Part shown: one piece after another, positions 7,635 through 14,841 of the stretch
Layout of the letters: each line of letters starts with the position of its first letter
Numbering within the stretch: position 1 is the stretch's first letter
Origin: an uncultured Clostridia bacterium
GTDB taxonomy: Bacteria; Bacillota; Clostridia; TANB77; CAG-508
DNA: 15,477 nucleotides
Direction: 5' to 3'
Assembly (NCBI GenBank): GCA_934122035.1
Contig: CAKOVP010000030.1
Location: 1 to 15,477 of the forward strand
The notes under the pieces: model-generated
The model's input: only the letters and a program-made list of their open reading frames with translations
Told to the model about the DNA's origin: nothing
Database searches by the model: none
Made by a program: the position numbers and the translations under genes

Positions 7635-8372
7635 TTGAAGATAAATTATCAAGAAATTTATATAAATATAGATGATTCAGGTGTTTTACATTCCAATGAA
7701 AGATGTTGCGTGTATGGAGGAATTGTATTTACTAATAAATTGGATCAAGAAAATTTTGGGCGCAAATATAAAAAAATTTTAAACAAAATAAAATGCAAGT
7801 ATTGTCGGTCTGATATATCAAAATGTAAGCATAAATGTCCAGAAATTAAGGACACTAATATAAAGCCACAACATAAAAGATGGATTTGGAATTTAATAAA
7901 AAAAGAAACTTGTTTTGCAGTAATCATCGATAATAAAAGAGTTAACACATCAATTATGAATGATAAAGATTCTCGTGGAAGATATAGGGATTATACACAA
8001 AGAATTATTATAAAAAAAATTGTCGATAAACTAATTAAAGAACAGAAAATAAACCCAAATTTACCTGTTAAATTAATTATCAGAATAGATCAGCAAGCAA
8101 CTGCAACAAATACTAATAGATTATTTATAAAAGACATTGAAAAAGAATTAACAAAAGGCATGACAAACCTAGAATATAATATGATACACAAGCCCATTCT
8201 TTTTTCAAAATTAAGTATTGATCTTATGTATGTACTTTCTCATAAGCACATATCAATACAAGCATCTGATTTTATCGCAGGTGAAACAAGAAGAATTATT
8301 ATATCCGATTTAGATAAATTGACAATGTTGAAAAAATTAGAATATTTAGATGTCAAATTGTTTTTACCATAA
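7635..8372 (+). CDS. DUF3800 protein with a cysteine cluster; partner gene of the adjacent ncRNA
   Basis: The N-terminus reads EIYINIDDSGVL (IDDSG at 12-16 in this frame), the variant of the IYxDESG box that opens DUF3800 proteins. The C-terminus has IQASDFIAGETRR with D212, the usual second acidic site, and IRIDQQ (D152) lies between. The acidic set fits an RNase H-like nuclease fold proposed for this family; activity is inferred. Four cysteines, CKYC and CKHKC (C54, C57, C64, C68), form a possible zinc knuckle inserted after the first strand. I start at TTG 7635, behind AGAAGGTCGGTG, rather than at TTG 7608, which has no RBS; the longer form would be 254 aa. It is the only intact plus-strand gene here and converges on a small RNA gene ending 17 bases beyond its stop. 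Confidence 0.85.
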   Translation: MKINYQEIYINIDDSGVLHSNERCCVYGGIVFTNKLDQENFGRKYKKILNKIKCKYCRSDISKCKHKCPEIKDTNIKPQHKRWIWNLIKKETCFAVIIDNKRVNTSIMNDKDSRGRYRDYTQRIIIKKIVDKLIKEQKINPNLPVKLIIRIDQQATATNTNRLFIKDIEKELTKGMTNLEYNMIHKPILFSKLSIDLMYVLSHKHISIQASDFIAGETRRIIISDLDKLTMLKKLEYLDVKLFLP

Positions 8373-8388
8373 TATCTTCTTTATTGTA

Positions 8389-8498
8389 CAAAAAAACTAT
8401 CCATAAAGGATAGTTCCCCACACAAGGCGTCGTATTTATAATACGATTAAACTCTCGTTCGACACTTGCGTGTAGACCTGACAAGATTTCTCTCCGGT
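8389..8498 (-). ncRNA. Independent ~110-nt structured RNA next to the DUF3800 gene
   Basis: The minus strand has a near-consensus promoter and a strong terminator 110 bases apart with no ORF between. The transcript should start near 8498. It can form AGA-GAAA-UCU near its 5' end, then ACAC-GCAA-GUGU (a GNRA tetraloop), then UCGUAUU-AUA-AAUACGA, and last the terminator stem. CUACAC near the second hairpin can alternatively pair with GUGUGG before the terminator, suggesting a pseudoknot or switch. Structured RNAs named DUF3800-I to -XI have been reported beside DUF3800 genes by comparative genomics; this one fits that pattern by position, but I cannot say which class, if any, it belongs to. It is higher in GC than its surroundings. 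Confidence 0.8.
8390..8415 (-). terminator. Intrinsic terminator of the ncRNA
   Basis: AACTATCC, loop ATAAA, GGATAGTT: eight pairs, followed on the minus strand by a T run (8390-8396). It begins 18 bases after the DUF3800 stop. The hairpin may also mark the 3' end of the convergent DUF3800 message, although no T run follows on the plus strand. Confidence 0.9.
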
Positions 8499-8501
8499 AT
8501 A

Positions 8502-8542
8502 ACAATAGTATCAAAATATTATTTCTTTGTCAATACTATTGT
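8502..8542 (-). promoter_or_regulatory. ncRNA promoter set inside a 10-bp inverted repeat
   Basis: On the minus strand TTGACA (8528-8533) and TACTAT (8505-8510) are separated by exactly 17 bases, the best promoter in the window. Perfect inverted repeats ACAATAGTAT (8502-8511) and ATACTATTGT (8533-8542) cover the -10 and touch the -35. A repressor bridging the arms would block polymerase. Promoter is seen; operator is inferred. Confidence 0.8.
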
Positions 8543-8730
8543 ATTTCTATTATATTCGAATATTTCAATTAATATACATAAACATTACTTTTAATGCAAT
8601 TTACTTTGTATTATGAAATCATTCTTAAAAATACGATAACATGGAGCAAAATACGTAAATATGATAAATAAAATTGGACCAAAAATACAATTTCAAAAAT
8701 TGTAAATCCTTATAAATACTAACTTAAAAC
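8543..8730. other. AT-rich non-coding stretch
   Basis: No credible gene. Two small dyads are visible: ATATTCGAATAT at about 8552-8563, and TACAATTT/AAATTGTA at 8686-8693 and 8697-8704. No T run makes either a clear terminator. Confidence 0.4.
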
Positions 8731-8759
8731 AAAAAACGGAGCCTTTCAGATCCTTCAGG
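8731..8759 (-). terminator. Degenerate copy of the hairpin family, terminator of the Thoeris genes
   Basis: AAAAAACGGAGCCTTTC then AGATCC and CCTTCAGGA nearly match the copies at 13690 and 15401. Three substitutions are visible: G to A before CGG, and two in the right stem arm. On the minus strand GGATCT-GAAA-GGCTCC keeps five of six pairs and is followed by six Ts, so it can still terminate transcripts from 8906-10244. Confidence 0.7.
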
Positions 8760-8866
8760 AGACTATTATATAAAAAAAGAGAATTGTTTAGTCCCCTTAA
8801 TATCGACATATAACTCATATAGAGTTTAATAAAATTTAACTAAAAATCGATAAATTTAATTCAATT

Positions 8867-8887
8867 TGATGGGTAGCTGATGGGTAG
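8867..8887. repeat. Two 10-bp direct repeats (TGATGGGTAG) at 11-bp period
   Basis: TGATGGGTAG occurs at 8867-8876 and 8878-8887. The pair lies 107 bp right of the hairpin at 8731-8759 and 18 bp from the stop of the TIR gene. It is preceded by an AT-rich block (TTTAATAAAATTTAACTAAA) that resembles the block before the repeats at 13841-13860. Arm-type recombinase sites are the suggested reading. Confidence 0.7.
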
Positions 8888-8905
8888 AAATAATTTCTAC
8901 TCTTT

Positions 8906-9418
8906 TTAATTCATTATTGCATCTTTAATTCCTTTATAATTCCAATAATTATCATTTGTTATCATTGGTATATGTTTTCCAATAGTTCTAAGTGAATCTG
9001 GGCACTTATCTTTATGGATTGTTTTATAATTATATAAAATAATAATATTATTTTCATCTATATTTCTCTTTGCATAATCACATTCATATTGAATATAGCT
9101 CTTATGACTAGTTATATTATTATTTAAACATTTATCATACCAACTGCTATATTGAGAACAATAGCTACAGTTTCCTTTAGTAATAGTATTTGTTTTTTCA
9201 CCAACAATTAAAATAAATTTTTTACTACCATCAAGTCGTATTTTTAAGTTTTCTTTTATTGAACAATATAAACTACTATCACTTGAATTGTGAAATTCAT
9301 GTGCATCAACAAAATCTAAATTATAAAAGTCACTCTTTTTCCAAGAATATAACTTATCAATTGCGTCTTTATCTCCAGTCCAATCACCTGCAATATACGT
9401 TTTTGTTCTATAAACCAT
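8906..9418 (-). CDS. thsB: TIR-like protein ThsB of a type II Thoeris system
   Basis: This 170-aa protein is a single TIR-like domain of the DUF1863/MTH538 type. YIAGDWTGDKDAI (8-20) is the first strand and loop, KKFILIVGEKT (66-76) the central strand, and YIQYECDYA (108-116) places E112 where ThsB proteins have the catalytic glutamate (WVRYE-type box). Four cysteines (84, 87, 97 and 113) are clustered in the middle. In type II Thoeris, TIR proteins sense infection and make a nucleotide signal from NAD+ (a histidine-ADP-ribose conjugate has been reported), which is bound by the macro effector. The start overlaps the end of the effector gene by 11 bases, so translation is coupled. It is the last gene of the operon. 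A lone TIR reading is possible, but the partner argues strongly for Thoeris. Confidence 0.82.
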   Translation of the reverse strand: MVYRTKTYIAGDWTGDKDAIDKLYSWKKSDFYNLDFVDAHEFHNSSDSSLYCSIKENLKIRLDGSKKFILIVGEKTNTITKGNCSYCSQYSSWYDKCLNNNITSHKSYIQYECDYAKRNIDENNIIILYNYKTIHKDKCPDSLRTIGKHIPMITNDNYWNYKGIKDAIMN

Positions 9419-10244
9419 TTCTATACATCTCCATTACTTTATATAAATTAATTTTAGATAATAATTCTTTTGATAAAACAAGAGTTATCTTTGTAGGATA
9501 TTTAAATTTAATTTTGCTAACCTTAAATGACCAAATAATTATCTCTATTAAATCCTGTTCGTTTATTTCATATGCATCTGTAAATCTAGTTAATGAACTA
9601 CTGCCAAATAATGTTATATTAACATTTCTATTTGCATATATTTTATCTAAATTATCCCAAAAGTTCATTAAGAAAGATAAGTACTCTTTTAATGATAATA
9701 CAGCTCTATTATCGTCAGTAAATTTCGTTAATGATGTTAAAAGATAACTATTATATTCTACTATTTCACCTAAATTGTATTTCTTTCTTTTTCCTTTTTT
9801 TCGTAATTTATTTTCTTCTACACATTTTTCTTTTAATTGCTTTTCAATCTCATTATCTAAATTCGTTGCATCATCTTTTAAAACATTTAAAATATATTTA
9901 CCATTTAATGAGTTCTCAGCAATAATTCTATTATCCACTGTTGTATCAAAATATTCATTAAAATTAATAACCTTTAATCCATCTTGTTCAAATATATTTC
10001 CTTTTTTAATTTCAAATGTAGAGCCATATATCTTTAAAGATATATTATTTAATTTTAATATATAAATAATCTTATAAAGATAATAAGCAACTAATAAAAC
10101 AAGTGAAATAATTACCACAAATACCTTATTGCTTGATATGATATTAGAATTAAATAATGCAATAATACTTAATATACTACCAATTAACATGGCAAAACGT
10201 CCTACAGCCATTAACAACTCTTTATCATAAATTTTTATTTTCAT
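9408..10244 (-). CDS. thsA: Membrane-anchored macro-domain effector ThsA (type II Thoeris, DUF6430)
   Basis: Two membrane helices lie at about residues 14-31 and 41-62, followed by a macro-like domain starting IYGSTFEIKKGNIFEQ (72-87) and KVINFNEYFDTTVDN (91-105). The phrase VINxNEYFDTxVD with a following SLNG is the mark of the DUF6430-type macro domain found with TIR partners. In type II Thoeris this domain binds the TIR-made ADP-ribose derivative, and the protein then assembles in the membrane and disrupts it, killing the infected cell. The RBS is GGAGGTAG before ATG 10244, downstream of the GmrSD-type gene by 42 bases. A TATAAT at 10274-10279 may give it its own promoter. Length (278 aa) and domain order fit the family. 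Confidence 0.82.
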   Translation of the reverse strand: MKIKIYDKELLMAVGRFAMLIGSILSIIALFNSNIISSNKVFVVIISLVLLVAYYLYKIIYILKLNNISLKIYGSTFEIKKGNIFEQDGLKVINFNEYFDTTVDNRIIAENSLNGKYILNVLKDDATNLDNEIEKQLKEKCVEENKLRKKGKRKKYNLGEIVEYNSYLLTSLTKFTDDNRAVLSLKEYLSFLMNFWDNLDKIYANRNVNITLFGSSSLTRFTDAYEINEQDLIEIIIWSFKVSKIKFKYPTKITLVLSKELLSKINLYKVMEMYRNGL

Positions 10245-10260
10245 ACTACCTACCTCCAGA

Positions 10261-10279
10261 ATGACATTATGACATTATA
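10261..10279 (-). promoter_or_regulatory. Possible Thoeris promoter with repeated ATGACATT
   Basis: ATGACATT occurs twice (10261-10268 and 10269-10276), and a TATAAT (minus strand, 10274-10279) overlaps the second copy. A -35 would fall inside the end of the upstream gene and is weak. The repeats sit where a repressor would occlude the start. Confidence 0.35.
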
Positions 10280-10286
10280 TTTATAA

Positions 10287-12080
10287 TTATAAAGAATAAT
10301 AATAATCTTTAATTTTCTTTGCCATTAGTGCTCTACGTTGTTTTAAGAATTCATCAAAATCTTCAACAGTCATATTATCAAATTCTTCCGGAATACAATT
10401 AAGAATTAAATTTTCCTTTAATGTTTCTTTATCGACAATTGAACCTATAGTGGCAATCCCATTATTACATTGATTATTAACTTCTCGCATGTAAACATTA
10501 GGAGCTTCATTAGTTATTTGTAAATTTATTTCAGTTTGAATTAATGCAAAATTTGCAATTTGATTGTAAATGCTTTTATTATTTTTGCCATTCTTTTGTA
10601 AATAATCTTTAGGAAATATATGATGTACATCTCCTCTACCTTCAACTAATGTTCTGACCTTCATATCTTTAGATAAGAATGCACTATCATTTAAAGCAAT
10701 TTGAGCTATAAGATAAGTTTTCCAATAAGGGGAACTAGCTACTGGAGTATTAAAGTTTTCTACTAAAATACTATCCCAGAATGCATCACCTAATCTTCTA
10801 TCTAACTCATCATTAATATATTGAATTAAATCTTCTGATTCATTTAATCTTCTTATATCCAAGTCAAATTGAGATTCTGGAGAAGAAGTATATCTTTGAG
10901 TAATAATTGACATTATTACCCATCTCTTAACTAATTTTTCAATTACATCAGGAACTACATTTCTTTCTCTTAATAACAAGAATAAAATATATCCAAAATT
11001 TAATACATTTTGTGACCTAATTAATGAATCATCAATTATACCTGCAGATTTTAAAATCATTACATATCTTTCAAAGTTAGTTTGGTTAACAAATGCTTTT
11101 ACGCCATCATATAATTTTTTATAACTATCTTCTACAATATCTTCTCTATATTCTCTTGTTTCAAAGTCACGACCAGATAGTAAGCTTACTAAATCTTGTA
11201 ATTTACCTCTTTTAAACTTATATGTGAATGCCACTCTTAAAACGTCTACATAACTTGGTAAATATAAATCTTCGTTTTTATCTTTTATCCATGTTATCTT
11301 ATTAAAAATATCCTTAGTACTAAATGCAGAATCATTATTTTTTATATTATCAAAATCAATAGGTGTCTTAGCAAAATGACAGAAATAATCAATAGTTTTT
11401 CTAATATCATTCCCCTCATATTTTTCGTTAACACTAATCTTACTCATTGCAAAATCTGCTTGAGATAAAACTACACCAGCTGAATTTATTCTAACAAATA
11501 TTTCTGTTACAGTTTCAATATCTAACATTGAACCTAACTCAATACGACCAATCATTATATTTTTAATAGATTGTAATTTTGTTATTTTTTTACTTACTTC
11601 ATTTGCATCAATATTAAATTTATCTGCATAGCTTCTTACAAATTCAAAAGTATTAAATCCAGATTTCATTACTTCAGCTATATCTGATATCCATTCTTCT
11701 TGTTTTTCAATTGCAGGATTACTGGTTTGAAACTCTTCTGTTTGAAGATTAAATGCAATTTTTATTCTTTTCTTTTTATAATCACTATCTAGTACTTCTT
11801 TGCCTAGCAATGAAGCAGTTAAAGCAGTAATTCTTTGCTGTCCATCTATCAATATTTGTTTTCCTTCAGATGCAGAGCCATCTTTTAATTTTACATCAGG
11901 ACTTTTCCATGTGATTATATAACCAACAGGATACTCTCTATATAAAGAATCAATTAGATTCCTAACTTTTGTTGTATCCCATACAAATGGTCTTTGTATT
12001 TCTGGAATAGCTATAGTTCCATCACTAACATATCCAAGTAACGTTTCAACGCTAACATTATTTGCATCAAATTTTGCCAT
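10287..12080 (-). CDS. DUF262-DUF1524 modification-dependent restriction enzyme (GmrSD type)
   Basis: This 597-aa protein is an intact fused GmrSD-type enzyme. The N-terminal DUF262 half has IPEIQRPFVW (25-34) and LIDGQQRITAL (77-87), the nucleotide-handling DGQQR motif of a ParB/sulfiredoxin-like fold. The C-terminal DUF1524 half has GRGDVHHIFPKDYL (481-494) with N507/N510 beyond it, an HNH-type nuclease of the His-Me finger group. Family members cut phage DNA carrying modified bases (for example glucosylated hydroxymethylcytosine) or act with phosphorothioate systems such as SspE. No ssp genes are here, so the type IV role is more likely. The RBS AAAGGAGTGAT precedes ATG 12080. It follows the dead DpnII locus by 16 bases and may depend on that promoter. 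Confidence 0.92.
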   Translation of the reverse strand: MAKFDANNVSVETLLGYVSDGTIAIPEIQRPFVWDTTKVRNLIDSLYREYPVGYIITWKSPDVKLKDGSASEGKQILIDGQQRITALTASLLGKEVLDSDYKKKRIKIAFNLQTEEFQTSNPAIEKQEEWISDIAEVMKSGFNTFEFVRSYADKFNIDANEVSKKITKLQSIKNIMIGRIELGSMLDIETVTEIFVRINSAGVVLSQADFAMSKISVNEKYEGNDIRKTIDYFCHFAKTPIDFDNIKNNDSAFSTKDIFNKITWIKDKNEDLYLPSYVDVLRVAFTYKFKRGKLQDLVSLLSGRDFETREYREDIVEDSYKKLYDGVKAFVNQTNFERYVMILKSAGIIDDSLIRSQNVLNFGYILFLLLRERNVVPDVIEKLVKRWVIMSIITQRYTSSPESQFDLDIRRLNESEDLIQYINDELDRRLGDAFWDSILVENFNTPVASSPYWKTYLIAQIALNDSAFLSKDMKVRTLVEGRGDVHHIFPKDYLQKNGKNNKSIYNQIANFALIQTEINLQITNEAPNVYMREVNNQCNNGIATIGSIVDKETLKENLILNCIPEEFDNMTVEDFDEFLKQRRALMAKKIKDYYYSL

Positions 12081-12096
12081 TTTATCACTCCTTTAT

Positions 12097-12393
12097 TTAT
12101 AAATTGTTTAATACTCCATTATCTAAATCATCTATGTTGTACATAGTTTCTAATTCATTAAAATTTTCTTCTAAATTTTTTCTAGCACTAATCCAACTAG
12201 TACTATCTGTAAACCATATAAAAGTTACACCATCAACTTTTTTAGATTCTTGAGCTAGCATTTTATAACTTCTTGCAGTTTCATTTAATTTTAATCCACC
12301 ACTAGAATAAAAATTTGTTTCTATTACATATACCTGTTTATCTGTTTTAATTGCAAAATCAAATCTTTTAGTTGATGTATTATGCCCAGACAT
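12097..12393 (-). pseudogene. DpnII-type restriction endonuclease, C-terminal third only
   Basis: The 98 residues contain STKRFDFAIKTDKQVYVIET, NFYSSGGLKLNETARSYK and FIWFTDSTSWISARKNLEE, the typical end of DpnII/MboI-type (GATC-cutting) endonucleases. Those enzymes are close to 290 aa. The N-terminal two thirds are missing, and the frame is joined directly to the middle of a Dam-like methylase. The IET...NFYSSGG part includes probable active-site residues, but the fragment should be inactive. The ATG at 12393 is internal and lacks an RBS. Confidence 0.85.
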
Positions 12394-12394
12394 T

Positions 12395-13028
12395 TAACTC
12401 AAATCAAGATTCCATTTCTTCTCTATATCTTTTAGATGTAGAAGTATCGGAATCATAAGGTGAATCAAAATAAACAAAATCTCCTTTTTTGGCATCTTTT
12501 ACAACTCCTTCAAAATCAACTGACAATAACTTAATATCATTATAATTTAAATAACCACATATGATACCTAAATTTTGTCCTTCATAAGTATTTTCTTTAG
12601 TTTTCTTGCCAAATGTACATTAAATTCATTCTTACTATTAACTCTATATAATCCGTTAAAACAAGCTTTATTTAAATAAATAGTACGAGCTGCTCTTTTA
12701 TAATCTGCTAACTTATTAAACTTCTTCTTTTCTCTATTAATATTTCTAACTTCATAATAGTATTCTTCTGAATGTTCAGTTTCATGGCGATTTAATTCTC
12801 TACACATTACTTCGAATTTTTTTCATCTTTAATACATTCATATACATTTATAAGTTCTTTATTATAATCATTAATAACAGCTTTTTTAGGTGAAAGTTCA
12901 AATAATAATGCGCCTTCACCTATAAACAGTTCATAATAAGTATTAAACTCATATGGAACATATTGCTTTAATTCATCTATTATTTGTCTTTTTGCCCCAG
13001 CCCACTTTACAAATGGTTTTCCTTTTAT
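12395..13028 (-). pseudogene. Dam/DpnM-type adenine methylase pseudogene (D12 class), two frameshifts and truncated
   Basis: Reading across frames gives KGKPFVKWAGAKRQIIDELK (start side), then a YYELFIGEGALLFEL region (motif I, here GEGA), YLNKACFNGLYRVNSKNEFN, and DFVYFDSPYDSDTSTSKRYR (motif IV, DSPY for DPPY). The frame slips near 12815, where NFEVMCREL becomes NSK-stop, and near 12614, where FNVPFGKKTKENTYEG becomes FNVHLARKLKK. Each fits loss of one base. The expected ATG reads ATA (13026-13028) behind AGGAAG. After motif IV it stops at TGA and is followed immediately by the endonuclease tail, so a deletion removed the methylase end and the endonuclease start. GATC methylation from this locus is therefore lost. 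Confidence 0.82.
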
Positions 13029-13042
13029 CGTATTAAAACTTC

Positions 13043-13563
13043 CTACATATCTTTTGGTAATTTATCATAATCATATTTATGTTCCACATCTTCTAATTCA
13101 TCAAAACACCATTTAATATCTTCTATAGCTTTATCTATTGTATATAAACTATCCTCATTTTCTTGCATTATTTTCAAATACTCAATTGTATAAAACAAGT
13201 GTTGTCTTGCTTTTTTTACCTTTTTTCTTTTTTGCGCATCAAAATCTAATAAATCTAATTCTAACTCTTTATATTTTTCAATCATTTCTTTTAAATCCTT
13301 CGTGGATTTATTTTTATATTTATCTAAAGACAAATAATCTAAAAATTCATCATAACTAGCAACTTTTAAAAGATTAGTTAAAGATAAATCTAAAATTTCA
13401 GCTATCTTCTTTAAAGAATCGACATCTACTTTTTTAATTTTTCCATTAATAATATCATTTAAAGTACTTCTACTTATTCCAGATAATTTAGCAAGTTCTC
13501 TTTGTGAAATACTTTTTTATCTATTGTATATAATATTAAATCTTGTAGTTTCTCTGAATTCAT
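13043..13563 (-). pseudogene. XRE-type HTH regulator of the DpnII locus, one frameshift
   Basis: From ATG 13563 the frame reads MNSEKLQDLILYTIDKK and then breaks at a six-A run (13513-13518). With one more A it continues SISQRELAKLSGISRSTLND, IINGKIKKVDVDSLKKIAEI and LDLSLTNLLKVA, a clear XRE helix-turn-helix, and joins in frame to the 96-residue charged helical part ending KYDYDKLPKDM (13333-13043). Such small regulators accompany DpnII-type systems and time endonuclease expression. The frameshift lies in a homopolymer and could be a sequencing slip, but its neighbours carry similar one-base losses. The methylase reading begins at its very end. A 15-bp dyad upstream (13648-13662) may be its operator. 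Confidence 0.75.
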
Positions 13564-13640
13564 GTTATCACTGCTTTCATTTAAATTGTCATGCCTATGG
13601 ATTTATTTTATCACTCTAAACATAAAATGTCGACGTTTTC

Positions 13641-13672
13641 GGACAAAAGTATTAACAATACTATTGATTATA
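13641..13672 (-). promoter_or_regulatory. Upstream region of the regulator: dyad and TATAAT
   Basis: AGTATT, AAC, AATACT (13648-13662) is a perfect six-pair dyad next to TATAAT on the minus strand (13667-13672). An alternative promoter, TTGTCC (13641-13646) and TATGTT (13619-13624) at 16 bp, lies just downstream. This is consistent with autoregulation by the XRE protein. I cannot choose between the two. Confidence 0.4.
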
Positions 13673-13687
13673 AAAATTAAATAAGGC

Positions 13688-13712
13688 AAAAAAAGCGGAG
13701 CCTTTCGGCTCC
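13688..13712 (-). terminator. Terminator downstream of the HEPN-like gene (hairpin family member)
   Basis: GGAGCC (13697-13702), TTTC, GGCTCC (13707-13712), with seven Ts following on the minus strand (13688-13694). A standard intrinsic terminator, 149 bases after the stop at 13862. Confidence 0.85.
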
Positions 13713-13719
13713 TTCAGGG
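13690..13719. repeat. 30-bp repeat, left copy (putative attachment core)
   Basis: Identical over 30 bases to 15401-15430: five As, GCGGAGCC, TTTC, GGCTCC, TTCAGGG. The copies are direct repeats 1,711 bp apart and enclose the HEPN-like gene. Related degenerate copies are at 8731 and 1203. Confidence 0.85.
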
Positions 13720-13840
13720 AGCAACGTAGTTCTAATTTGTCTAGTTTAAAAAAATATTAAAGCCCTTATAAAATAATGGTTTCTGTGTTTTTTAGTTTAT
13801 TAAAATTTACTTAAATTTAATAGAATTTATAGAGTTGCGC

Positions 13841-13860
13841 ACCTAAAAGTGTACCTAAAA
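13841..13860. repeat. Two direct repeats ACCTAAAA at 12-bp period
   Basis: ACCTAAAA occurs at 13841-13848 and 13853-13860, between CGC/GTGT spacers, ending one base before the stop codon of the HEPN-like gene. They lie 121 bp right of the 30-bp repeat. The block before them (TTTATTAAAATTTACTTAAA) closely resembles the one before the repeats at 8867. Confidence 0.65.
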
Positions 13861-13861
13861 A

Positions 13862-14773
13862 TTAGTTGCTTTTTTCTAATTTTTCTTTTAATTCTTTTAA
13901 CTTATCAGCAAGTTCTTTCATATTTTTATCATACTCATTTTTAGTGACTGACTCATTATTAACAAAAAAGTCTTTTAATAAATTCATTGTTTCTTTTTGT
14001 AATTCGTTTCCGTTTTCAATAATATATTTATCTTGTTTATTAAATATTTCTTCCAGCTCTTTATCAATCAAATCGTACTTTTTCATTGCTTCTTTATCTT
14101 TATTTATTAAATCAAAAACATTACTCGGATTACAATACTCTCGTAATATCTCAATTGCTCTTTCATTATCTTTTGCAAATATTTTATCTATTTCATTAGT
14201 AGATTCAAGATATTTTGACTCTACATAATCAACTTTCTTATCAAATTTATCAAAAGAATACTTTATTTTATGTTTAGACAAAGCAATTTGTTTTATTTTA
14301 TTTTTATCTATTTCATTATAAACTTCATAAAATATTTCATTTATTATTTTTCTTAATTCATCTAGTATTTCAAAATCAATATAAATTTCAAATAACATAG
14401 TATCATCATTATCATCTTTTTCAAAATGATTATTTTGATGTCTTATTTGAGCTAATATTTTATATAGATTTGATTCATAATTTCCTTTTTCTACAAATTC
14501 ATTATTATCTGCTACAAATTTTTGATTTATAATTTGTTGAAATTCTTTAAATGATTTAGTATTACCAAATATTTCTTTTGATTTTTTTATTGCATCTATT
14601 AAATTATACATTGCAGAGCAAAATAATTTATATATACATTGTTTCTCAATAATATTATCAGCAGTAAGTTCTTTATCATCATATTCTTTATATATTTTTG
14701 ATAAAGTATTAGTTGTACCTAAAAAATATTGGATATGCAGTATTCTATTAATTTGTTTACTTGTATAATTCAT
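13862..14773 (-). CDS. Unrecognised helical protein with a HEPN-like Rx4H motif
   Basis: I do not recognise the family. The 303-aa protein looks almost all-helical, with no signal peptide or membrane segment. After an N-terminal region (QINRILHIQYFLGTT, then YKLFCSAMYNLIDAIKKS near 48-65) comes KILAQIRHQNNHFEKDDNDD at about 105-124. RHQNNH has the R-x4-H spacing and polar residue after Arg that mark the active site of HEPN ribonucleases, preceded by a long helix as in that fold. The last ~100 residues are highly charged and likely coiled coil, ending in repeated KLKELKEKLEK. The RBS region GGTTGGTGAT precedes ATG 14773, with an extended -10 at 14799-14807. It is the only intact gene between the two 30-bp repeats. 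A single-gene abortive-infection RNase is plausible. Confidence 0.75.
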   Translation of the reverse strand: MNYTSKQINRILHIQYFLGTTNTLSKIYKEYDDKELTADNIIEKQCIYKLFCSAMYNLIDAIKKSKEIFGNTKSFKEFQQIINQKFVADNNEFVEKGNYESNLYKILAQIRHQNNHFEKDDNDDTMLFEIYIDFEILDELRKIINEIFYEVYNEIDKNKIKQIALSKHKIKYSFDKFDKKVDYVESKYLESTNEIDKIFAKDNERAIEILREYCNPSNVFDLINKDKEAMKKYDLIDKELEEIFNKQDKYIIENGNELQKETMNLLKDFFVNNESVTKNEYDKNMKELADKLKELKEKLEKSN

Positions 14774-14798
14774 AATATCACCAACCTGTTAGTTGAAT

Positions 14799-14807
14799 AT
14801 TATAACA
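14799..14807 (-). promoter_or_regulatory. Extended -10 promoter of the HEPN-like gene
   Basis: The minus strand reads TG-T-TATAAT (TATAAT at 14799-14804). No good -35 is present. The predicted start near 14792 leaves a leader of about 19 bases with GGTTGGTGAT as RBS. The promoter begins inside the T run of the preceding terminator. Confidence 0.6.
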
Positions 14808-14832
14808 AAAAAAGGAGAATTTATCACTCTCC
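14807..14832 (-). terminator. Terminator after the 92-codon frame
   Basis: GGAGA and TCTCC (14814-14818 and 14828-14832 on the plus strand) form a five-pair stem followed on the minus strand by seven Ts. It lies 10 bases after the stop at 14842, which supports that frame being a real gene end. Confidence 0.75.
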
Positions 14833-14841
14833 ATTTAATAT

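Noticed and set aside
8389..8498. SRP RNA, tmRNA, RNase P RNA or a riboswitch
   Set aside because: None of their diagnostic cores is visible, and the RNA has its own promoter and terminator with no gene downstream on its strand, so a riboswitch makes little sense.
8389..8498. Type III toxin-antitoxin RNA
   Set aside because: Such antitoxins are tandem repeats just upstream of a ToxN-like gene on the same strand; here there are no repeats and the gene is convergent.
9259..10065. Plus-strand open frames opposite the Thoeris genes (64-162 codons)
   Set aside because: They mirror the minus-strand TIR and macro genes, are rich in Ser/Leu/Phe from AT-rich antisense codons and have no RBS or motif.
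13866..14228. Plus-strand 120-codon frame opposite the HEPN-like gene
   Set aside because: Antisense of a lysine/glutamate-rich coiled coil, giving Ser/Leu/Phe runs that mimic membrane proteins.
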